DNA of 64,000 nt, from contig NZ_PGFB01000008.1 of assembly GCF_002797855.1 (NCBI RefSeq), positions 44,301 through 108,300 of the forward strand, in the 5' to 3' direction. Within the stretch, counting starts at the first letter, position 1; every line of letters begins with the position of its first letter. This document shows, piece by piece, positions 58,535 through 64,000 of the stretch. The notes beneath the pieces are model-generated. The model saw only the letters and a list, made by a program, of their open reading frames with translations. It did no database searches and was not told where the DNA came from. The position numbers and the translations under genes were made by a program. This stretch comes from Compostimonas suwonensis (GTDB lineage Bacteria; Actinomycetota; Actinomycetes; Actinomycetales; Microbacteriaceae).

Positions 58535-60064
58535 GTGACCGAAAGCACCCTGCCCGCCACTCAACTCCCGCCCTCCGGCGACCTCCACCCGACCGGCGGC
58601 GACTCCGCCGGCGTCGACTCCGCCGAGGCCGGTCGCGTCTCCGCGCGCAACCGCCTGGTGATCGGCCTCCTGCTCGTCTCCGCCTTCGTCGTCATCCTCA
58701 ACGAGACGATCATGGGCGTCGCCCTGCCGCGTCTGATGCACGACCTCGACATCGACGAGAGCGCCGGCCAATGGCTGACGACCGCGTTTATGCTCACGAT
58801 GGCCGTCGTCATCCCGATCACGGGCTTCCTGCTCCAGCGCTTCAACACCCGCCCCGTCTTCATCGCGGCGATGACGCTCTTCAGCATCGGCACCCTGATC
58901 GCGGCGCTCTCGCCCGGCTTCACCGTGCTGCTCGTGGGCCGCGTCATCCAGGCGAGCGGAACGGCCATCATGATGCCGCTGCTCATGACGACCGTGCTCA
59001 CCCTCGTGCCCGCCTCCTCGCGCGGCAAGACGATGGGCAACATCTCGATCGTCATCTCGGTGGCCCCGGCCATCGGCCCCATCATCTCGGGCCTCATCCT
59101 GAGCGTGCTCGACTGGCGCTGGATGTTCGGGCTCGTGCTCCCGATCGCCGTCGCGGCTCTGGCCATCGGTGCATTCCGGATCCAGAATGTGACGACCCCG
59201 CGCCGGGTTCCCATCGACGTGCTCTCCGTGATCCTCTCGGCCTTCGCCTTCGGCGGGCTCGTCTACGGGCTCAGCAGCCTCGGCGAGTCGGCGAGCGAGT
59301 TCGGGCTGATGCCCGCGATCGTCTCGCTCTCGGTGGGCGTCGTGGCGCTCGCCGTCTTCGTCCTGCGCCAGATCTCGCTCGAGCGCAAGGAGCGCGCCCT
59401 GCTCGACCTGCGCACCTTCCTCTCGAAGACCTTCACGGTGACGACGATCATGCTCGCGATCAGCATGATGGCCCTCTTCGGAACGATCATCCTGCTGCCG
59501 ATCTACATGCAGACGGTGCTCGGCCTCGACCCGCTGCTCACCGGCCTCCTGCTGCTGCCCGGCGGGCTGGTCATGGGAATCCTGAGCCCCGTCGTCGGCC
59601 GCCTCTACGACCGCTTCGGGCCGAGGGTGCTCCTCGTTCCGGGCTCGGTTATCGTGAGCGCCGTGTTCTGGGGCATGACGCTCCTCACCGAGAACTCGCC
59701 GTTCGGCTTCGTGCTGCTCGCCCACGTCTCACTGAGCGTCGGCCTCGCGCTGCTCTTCACCCCGCTCTTCACGGCGGGGCTCGGATCGCTCCGCCCGCAG
59801 CTGTACTCTCACGGCAGCGCGATCGTGGGAACGGTGCAGCAGCTGGCGGGAGCGGCCGGAACGGCGCTCTTCATCACCATCATGTCGGCGACCAAGATCA
59901 GCATGGAGGCGAACGGCGCCGCAGTCGTCTCGGCGACGGCCGCCGGCATCCAGTCGGCGTTCTTCGTCGGAGCGATCATCTCGCTGCTCGCGATCGTCGC
60001 GGCGTTCTTCGTGCGGCGCCCGGCCGACTCGCCCGATCCGCACGGCGTTCCCGTGGGGCACTGA
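58535..60064 (+). CDS. MFS multidrug transporter (DHA2 type)
   Basis: A 509-residue pump with fourteen helices. The N-terminal tail is Pro/Ser/Gly-rich; helix 1 begins at about residue 43 (RLVIGLLLVSAFVVILNETIMGVALP), and motif C is seen in SVAPAIGPIISGLI. GTG 58535 has AGGA about 7 nt upstream; the longer frame (58409) lies in Pro/Thr-rich leader sequence. Two T-runs (58494-58509) precede the start. The stop is repeated in a 16-bp array. Confidence 0.88.
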   Translation: MTESTLPATQLPPSGDLHPTGGDSAGVDSAEAGRVSARNRLVIGLLLVSAFVVILNETIMGVALPRLMHDLDIDESAGQWLTTAFMLTMAVVIPITGFLLQRFNTRPVFIAAMTLFSIGTLIAALSPGFTVLLVGRVIQASGTAIMMPLLMTTVLTLVPASSRGKTMGNISIVISVAPAIGPIISGLILSVLDWRWMFGLVLPIAVAALAIGAFRIQNVTTPRRVPIDVLSVILSAFAFGGLVYGLSSLGESASEFGLMPAIVSLSVGVVALAVFVLRQISLERKERALLDLRTFLSKTFTVTTIMLAISMMALFGTIILLPIYMQTVLGLDPLLTGLLLLPGGLVMGILSPVVGRLYDRFGPRVLLVPGSVIVSAVFWGMTLLTENSPFGFVLLAHVSLSVGLALLFTPLFTAGLGSLRPQLYSHGSAIVGTVQQLAGAAGTALFITIMSATKISMEANGAAVVSATAAGIQSAFFVGAIISLLAIVAAFFVRRPADSPDPHGVPVGH

Positions 60065-60122
60065 CTCGACGAAGCGCTGATTCGACGAGGCACTGACTCG
60101 ACGAGGCACTGACTCGACAAAG
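60059..60122 (+). repeat. 16-bp stop-codon tandem array after the MFS gene
   Basis: Four units of 16 bp (60059, 60075, 60091, 60107) with consensus CACTGACTCGACGAGG. TGA occurs in each (60062, 60078, 60094, 60110); the first is the real stop. Confidence 0.88.
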
Positions 60123-60133
60123 CACCGAGCCGA

Positions 60134-60164
60134 GGCCGGCGGCGATCTTCGCCGCCGGCCTTTT
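60134..60164 (+). terminator. Rho-independent terminator
   Basis: GGCCGGCGGCGA (60134-60145), 3-nt loop, perfect complement (60149-60160), then TTTT (60161-60164). Confidence 0.9.
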
Positions 60165-60177
60165 CGTGAGCGTATAG

Positions 60178-60199
60178 TTAGTTAACGTCAATTAACTAA
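60178..60199. promoter_or_regulatory. MarR operator
   Basis: TTAGTTAA (60178-60185), 6 nt, TTAACTAA (60192-60199), a perfect 8+8 inverted repeat typical of MarR sites. TATAGT (60174-60179) overlaps it as a -10-like box. The MarR gene is second in the operon that starts at 60222. Confidence 0.75.
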
Positions 60200-60221
60200 T
60201 CCTCTCTCTCCGGAGGCCCAC

Positions 60222-61952
60222 GTGGCGTCGCGCACCGGCATCTTCAGCACAGACCACCCCCGCTACAAGTGGGTGGCCCTCAGCAACACGACCCTCGGCA
60301 TGCTCATGGCGACGATCAACTCCTCGATCGTCATCATCTCGCTGCCGGCGATCTTCACCGGCATCGACCTCGACCCGCTCGAGGCCGGCAACATCAGCTA
60401 TCTGCTGTGGATGCTCATGGGCTACATGCTCGTGACCGCCGTGCTCGTGGTGACCTTCGGACGCCTCGGCGACATGTACGGGCGCGTGAAGATCTACAAC
60501 CTCGGCTTCGTGGTCTTCACGATCGGGTCGATCGCTCTCGCCCTCGACCCACTGCAGGCCGGCGCCGGCGCCATGTGGCTCATCGTCTGGCGCCTGGTGC
60601 AGGGGGTGGGCGGAGCGATGCTCTTCGCCAACTCGACGGCGATCCTCACCGACGCCTTCCCCACCAACCGCCGGGGCATGGCCCTCGGCATCAACCAGGT
60701 GGCGGCCATCGCGGGCAGCTTCCTCGGCCTCATCGTCGGCGGCCTGCTCGCCGTCGTCGACTGGCGCGCGGTGTTCTTCGTGAGCGTGCCGATCGGCATC
60801 ATCGGCACCATCTGGTCGTACAAGTCGCTGCACGAGGTCGGCGTGCGCAACCCGGGCAAGCTCGACTGGCCCGGCAACCTCACCTTCGCCGTCGGGCTCA
60901 CGGCCCTCCTCGCGGGCATCACCTACGGCATCCAGCCGTACGGCGGCAGCTCGACCGGCTGGACGAACCCGTGGGTGCTCGGTGCGATCGGCGGCGGCAT
61001 CCTGCTTCTCGTGCTCTTCGTCGTGATCGAGCTGCGCAGCACGGCGCCCATGTTCGAGATGCGGCTCTTCCGCATCCGCTCCTTCGCGATGGCGAACCTC
61101 TCGGGGCTGCTCGCCTCGGTCTCCCGCGGCGGCCTGCAGTTTATGCTCATCATCTGGCTGCAGGGCATCTGGCTGCCGCTGCACGGCTACTCCTACGAGG
61201 ACACACCTCTGTGGGCCGGCATCTACATGCTGCCGATCACGATCGGGTTCCTGATCGCCGGCCCGCTCTCGGGCACCCTCTCCGATCGCTTCGGGGCACG
61301 GTTCTTCTCGACGGCCGGCCTGCTGCTGACCGCACTGTCGTTCGTGCTGCTGCTCGTCATCCCGGTGAACTTCGAGTACTGGCAGTTCGCGATCATCACG
61401 GGCCTGAGCGGCATCGGCTCGGGGATGTTCAGCGCACCCAACCGCACGGCGATCATGAACAGCGTGCCGGCCAACCAGCGCGGCTCGGCCTCGGGCATGG
61501 CCGGAACGGTGCAGAACGCGGGAACCTCGCTCTCGATCGGCGTCTTCTTCTCGCTCATGATCGCCGGGCTCGCCGTCGCCCTGCCGAGCACCCTCACCAA
61601 CGGGCTCGCCTCGAACGGCGTTCCGCAGGCCGCGGCGGAGCAGATCGGGCAGCTGCCTCCGGTCGGCAGCCTGTTCGCCGCGTTCCTCGGCTACAACCCG
61701 ATCGAGAGCCTGCTCGAGCCCACCGGCGTGCTGCAGAGCCTTCCGGCGGGGAACGTCGCGACGCTCACGGGCAAGGAGTTCTTCCCGCAGCTGATCTCCG
61801 GGCCCTTCCACGACGGTCTCGTCGTCGTGTTCACGGCGGCGGCGATCATGTCGGTCATCGCGGCCGTGGCATCCCTCAGCCGCGGCAAGAAGTACCTGCA
61901 TGTGGAAGACTCAACGACAACACAAACGGAAGTCACAGAAAGTCGAGCCTGA
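60222..61952 (+). CDS. MFS multidrug transporter (DHA2, 14-helix)
   Basis: A 576-residue pump. It begins with a hydrophilic stretch and helix 1 ([23 protein letters not shown]); motif [18 protein letters not shown] and the [15 protein letters not shown] motif (here [13 protein letters not shown]) are clear. A 60-residue extracellular loop occurs near the C-terminus (about 455-520). GTG 60222 has GGAGG about 6 nt upstream. A MarR repressor gene overlaps its stop (TGATG), so it is controlled by its own regulator at the palindrome 60178-60199. Confidence 0.9.
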   Translation: MASRTGIFSTDHPRYKWVALSNTTLGMLMATINSSIVIISLPAIFTGIDLDPLEAGNISYLLWMLMGYMLVTAVLVVTFGRLGDMYGRVKIYNLGFVVFTIGSIALALDPLQAGAGAMWLIVWRLVQGVGGAMLFANSTAILTDAFPTNRRGMALGINQVAAIAGSFLGLIVGGLLAVVDWRAVFFVSVPIGIIGTIWSYKSLHEVGVRNPGKLDWPGNLTFAVGLTALLAGITYGIQPYGGSSTGWTNPWVLGAIGGGILLLVLFVVIELRSTAPMFEMRLFRIRSFAMANLSGLLASVSRGGLQFMLIIWLQGIWLPLHGYSYEDTPLWAGIYMLPITIGFLIAGPLSGTLSDRFGARFFSTAGLLLTALSFVLLLVIPVNFEYWQFAIITGLSGIGSGMFSAPNRTAIMNSVPANQRGSASGMAGTVQNAGTSLSIGVFFSLMIAGLAVALPSTLTNGLASNGVPQAAAEQIGQLPPVGSLFAAFLGYNPIESLLEPTGVLQSLPAGNVATLTGKEFFPQLISGPFHDGLVVVFTAAAIMSVIAAVASLSRGKKYLHVEDSTTTQTEVTESRA

Positions 61953-62446
61953 TGGACACAGCGCCTCACGCGTCCGACGACGAACGCGCGCAACTCGCTT
62001 CCCGTCTCGCCATCGCCATCGGTCGCATCAATCGACGCATCAGACCGCACACCGGCATCATGACGTACGCGCAGTTGTCGGCGCTGTCGAGCATCGTGCG
62101 CCTCGGGCCGCTGCGCCCCGGCGATCTGGCCCGCCTCGAGGCCATCGCGGCTCCGAGCGCCACCCGGCTCATCGCCGGCCTCGAGAGCGAGGGCTTCGTC
62201 ACCCGCACGGCAGACCCCGCCGACGGCCGCGCCTTCTTCATCCAGTCGACGGATGCCGGAGCAGAGGCCGTGCTCCGCGCGCGGGCCGAGCGCGCCGAAC
62301 TGCTCGAACAGCTGCTCACCGACAGCACCGACGAGCAGATCGCCCGCCTGGCCGCGTCGGTCGACGTGCTCGAGGCCGCCGCGGTCGCCGGCGCGCCCGT
62401 GATCCCCGGCATCGACTCGACGGACACCGCCTCGTCGAACGGCTGA
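61952..62446 (+). CDS. MarR-family repressor
   Basis: A 164-residue winged-helix regulator. The HTH is around LGPLRPGDLARLEAIAAPSATRLIAGLE, the wing near RTADPADGRAF. ATG 61952 shares one base with the preceding stop. It should bind the inverted repeat upstream of the pump gene and release it on binding a drug-like ligand. The C-terminus after the last helix is Ser/Thr/Asp-rich. Confidence 0.92.
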   Translation: MDTAPHASDDERAQLASRLAIAIGRINRRIRPHTGIMTYAQLSALSSIVRLGPLRPGDLARLEAIAAPSATRLIAGLESEGFVTRTADPADGRAFFIQSTDAGAEAVLRARAERAELLEQLLTDSTDEQIARLAASVDVLEAAAVAGAPVIPGIDSTDTASSNG

Positions 62447-62744
62447 TCCGCCGGAAGCCACCGAGCGCGTGACAGCCTGGGTTTACGGTGAGCGTCCCAA
62501 CTACGCGACTTCCAACTCCGCTGCCTGTGTGGCCGTGGCGGTGGAACACTCGCATCCTGTCTCATGCCGGCTCTCGGTCAGATCGTCTGCGCTGGTTTCA
62601 ATGCGACAGGAAGAATGTGCCTCTCTACCGAGCCTCGCGCCGGAGCGCCCGCGCCCGAAGGAAGCGCCAGCCAGGAAGCAGCAAGGCGGAGATGGCAATC
62701 CAGGATGTGAAGCTGGTGGCGACAGCGAAGCGAGCGAGGGCGAG
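62447..62744. other. Stretch with no supported gene; lower GC
   Basis: All frames here look unlike the codon use of the window (mixed third positions, frequent rare codons). No intact domain is recognised. It may contain the upstream part of the broken toxin that follows, or insertion-damaged DNA. Confidence 0.5.
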
Positions 62745-63040
62745 ACCGCTGAAGACATCCTCAAACCGGTTGGGAGAATGATCGGGAAAAAGGTGACCAG
62801 GGTCACGTTAGGACCTTGACCGAGGACGAGATGCAGAGCATTTTCAATCGTCTTGCCGCACTCGGAGCTCCTACGAACTGATCGGCTTATTCAGGTGAAG
62901 GCTACGATTTACCCGGTGGTGGATTCGTCGGCCTGCGGGAAAGCAGCGACCATGGCTCAACACTCGACGTAAACAGCAAGGGCATCAACAACATCAAAGG
63001 CGTCAACGTTTCGAGATTTCATTGGGAGGAAGGATGCTGA
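62745..63040 (+). pseudogene. Broken C-terminal domain of a polymorphic toxin
   Basis: Two fragments in different frames give one plausible domain. The first (to a TGA at 62817-62819) reads EDILKPVGRMIGKKVTRVTLGP. After a single missing base, the second reads LTEDEMQSIFNRLAALGAPTN, then an in-frame TGA where Trp would fit, then GEGYDLPGGGFVGLRESSD and DVNSKGINNIKGVN. Such LPGGG..G.R.S...TLDV endings are typical of C-terminal toxin domains in actinobacterial and Bacillus effectors. The final TGA (63038-63040) overlaps the next gene by 7 bp. So this is the remnant of a secreted toxin, probably a nuclease; no catalytic residues can be assigned. The left boundary is approximate. Confidence 0.6.
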
Positions 63041-63417
63041 GACTGTCGCAAGAGATACTGATCAGCGGCCTCCGCGACTGGAACTCGTTGTGGCACGTCC
63101 ACGAGTTCGCGGAAGACTATGTCCCTGACGATTTCGCTGAGAATCCGATGAAAACAGTCATCAGTTCTTTACAAGAACTTCTGGAGGGCGGATACGCAAG
63201 AGTCGGGCAGCTCGTGATGGAAGGACAGAAATCGTATTTTGTTCCTTGGACGCACGACCGGGCATCCGCTCTCGCTGAACTTCGGTCGGAATGGACAGCT
63301 GTGACAAACAAGCGCTTCGGTGATCCCATGCCCTGGCTTGAAAACACCGAAAAGGGTAATGCGGAAGGTCGCCATCTGCTGAGCATTCGCCCACCCGACC
63401 CGGACGCCGACGAATAA
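63034..63417 (+). CDS. Putative immunity protein
   Basis: A 127-residue acidic protein with no recognised family. It starts MLRLSQEILISGLRDWN and has a Leu/Trp-rich N-terminal half and an acidic end. GGAGG and AAGG lie just upstream of ATG 63034, and the gene overlaps the end of the toxin remnant by 7 bp, the usual arrangement of toxin and immunity genes. Lower GC than the rest of the window. Confidence 0.6.
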   Translation: MLRLSQEILISGLRDWNSLWHVHEFAEDYVPDDFAENPMKTVISSLQELLEGGYARVGQLVMEGQKSYFVPWTHDRASALAELRSEWTAVTNKRFGDPMPWLENTEKGNAEGRHLLSIRPPDPDADE

Positions 63418-63518
63418 GCTCCGAAAAAGGTAATGCCCGAGGTCAACGACTAAATCCTTGCGGTGAACCTGTCAGGAATAAATAAAGGTGCGGAGGCTCA
63501 TCTCCCGCTTGGGACGGA

Positions 63519-63863
63519 ATGATAATGAACTGGACCAATCCGGAGGATGTGCACGACTCGACGATCGGCCCGATAACGATCGACTGGGACAACGGTGCAG
63601 TCGAGATTCCCCTGAAAATTGCGAACGACGTGACGGGCACGATCATCGCACAAGGCCTCAGGCTCCTGGTGATGCCTCGAATGCACCCGTGGGGCCCGGC
63701 CAGAACCGTATACGAGCTGTCCATCAATGGCGAGGACTGGCCGGATGCGACCTCCGTGCAGATCCTCGCCCAGACCGGCGACAACATCTCGATCGAGGCG
63801 GACACGTTCGAGTACATCGTGAACTCGGATGAACGGCCGATCGCCGAGAGCGAAGCCGTCTAG
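63519..63863 (+). CDS. Second small acidic protein, immunity-like
   Basis: A 114-residue protein beginning MIMNWTNPEDVHDSTIGPITID, predicted all-beta with an acidic surface. No family recognised. An upstream GGGACGGA may serve as ribosome binding site; ATG 63525 is an alternative. The stop overlaps the stop of the convergent transposase by 3 nt, so the end of this gene may have been shaped by insertion of the element. Confidence 0.5.
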   Translation: MIMNWTNPEDVHDSTIGPITIDWDNGAVEIPLKIANDVTGTIIAQGLRLLVMPRMHPWGPARTVYELSINGEDWPDATSVQILAQTGDNISIEADTFEYIVNSDERPIAESEAV

Positions 63864-64000
63864 GTGTACTGACCTCGACCGTTGTTGATTCGGTCGATGG
63901 GGGTTTTGCCTCTGATGCCGAGGTGGTGTCTGTCTAGGTTGTAGTGATCGAGCCAGGCCGTCAACCCTGCTCTCCGGTCGTCGTTCGAGGTCCAGGGGCG
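63860..64000 (-). mobile_element. IS481-family transposase, C-terminal fragment (runs off the window)
   Basis: The last 46 codons of a transposase on the minus strand, starting outside the window. The text reads WLDHYNLDRHHLGIRGK and TPIDRINNGRGQYT, the ending of the DDE integrase core of IS481/IS3-like elements. The stop is at 63860-63862. The end of the element should therefore lie below 63860, inside or near the gene at 63519. The inverted repeat cannot be confirmed without the other end. Confidence 0.75.

Noticed and set aside
62501..62806. 101-residue minus-strand frame
   Set aside because: No ribosome binding site, no domain, overlaps the toxin remnant region.

Overview
The window is high-GC actinobacterial chromosome, most likely from the family Microbacteriaceae. 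The genes that point there are mycothione reductase, a GarA-type FHA protein with an FtsR-type MerR regulator, ClgR, class II DAHP synthase, an ImuA/ImuB/DnaE2 mutasome, a PASTA-domain kinase and a biotin pyruvate carboxylase. The family placement is an inference from gene content and codon style; no rRNA or tRNA gene was seen to confirm it.

Layout. 1-6.1 kb: the 3' end of a PASTA Ser/Thr kinase, then aroG (class II), plsC, a ROK glucokinase and a long-chain acyl-CoA ligase, an order close to the mycobacterial pknL-aroG-plsC-fadD15 neighbourhood. 6.1-13.7 kb: a leftward run pyc, MinD/ParA-like ATPase, mycothione reductase, peptide deformylase, with a second, divergent ParA ATPase. 13.8-16.5 kb: pgsA, garA, ftsR and a second MerR regulator, a conserved cell-division and central-metabolism control block. 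16.5-25.3 kb: accessory genes (DUF1295 membrane enzyme, NUDIX-NYN fusion, two MFS transporters, a MalT-like LuxR regulator, a LysR regulator). 25.5-31.8 kb: an SOS-controlled mutagenesis operon imuA-imuB-dnaE2 with a perfect LexA box inside its promoter. 31.8-39 kb: a LysM lipoprotein and the six-gene Mrp (Mnh) cation/proton antiporter operon. 39.2-48 kb: redox and stress genes (PhzF-like, Ohr, DyP peroxidase, VOC proteins), a J-domain/NERD fusion, ThrE exporter, and a clpP/clgR divergent pair. 48-58.3 kb: unknown protein plus MFS pump, PPK2, the LysG/LysE pair, a large AAA-LuxR regulator with two tiny upstream genes, and a methyltransferase. 58.5-62.4 kb: two drug-type MFS pumps, the second with its own MarR regulator and operator. 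62.4-64 kb: lower-GC, disrupted DNA with a broken polymorphic-toxin tail, two immunity-like genes and the end of an IS481-family transposase running off the edge.

The most unusual feature is structural. Many genes here end in short tandem duplications (10, 12, 14, 15, 16, 17 or 24 bp units) centred on, or next to, the stop codon, so that the stop is reiterated in series (phzF, the 53.6 kb LuxR gene, mnhG, the 58.5 kb MFS gene, thrE). In one case (48.6 kb) a one-base slip in the array removes the likely original stop. Two families of intergenic palindromic repeats also occur; one shows a compensatory base change that preserves pairing. Several genes have a -10-like box exactly 6-7 nt before the start codon and no ribosome binding site, which suggests leaderless mRNAs, including that of the SOS operon.
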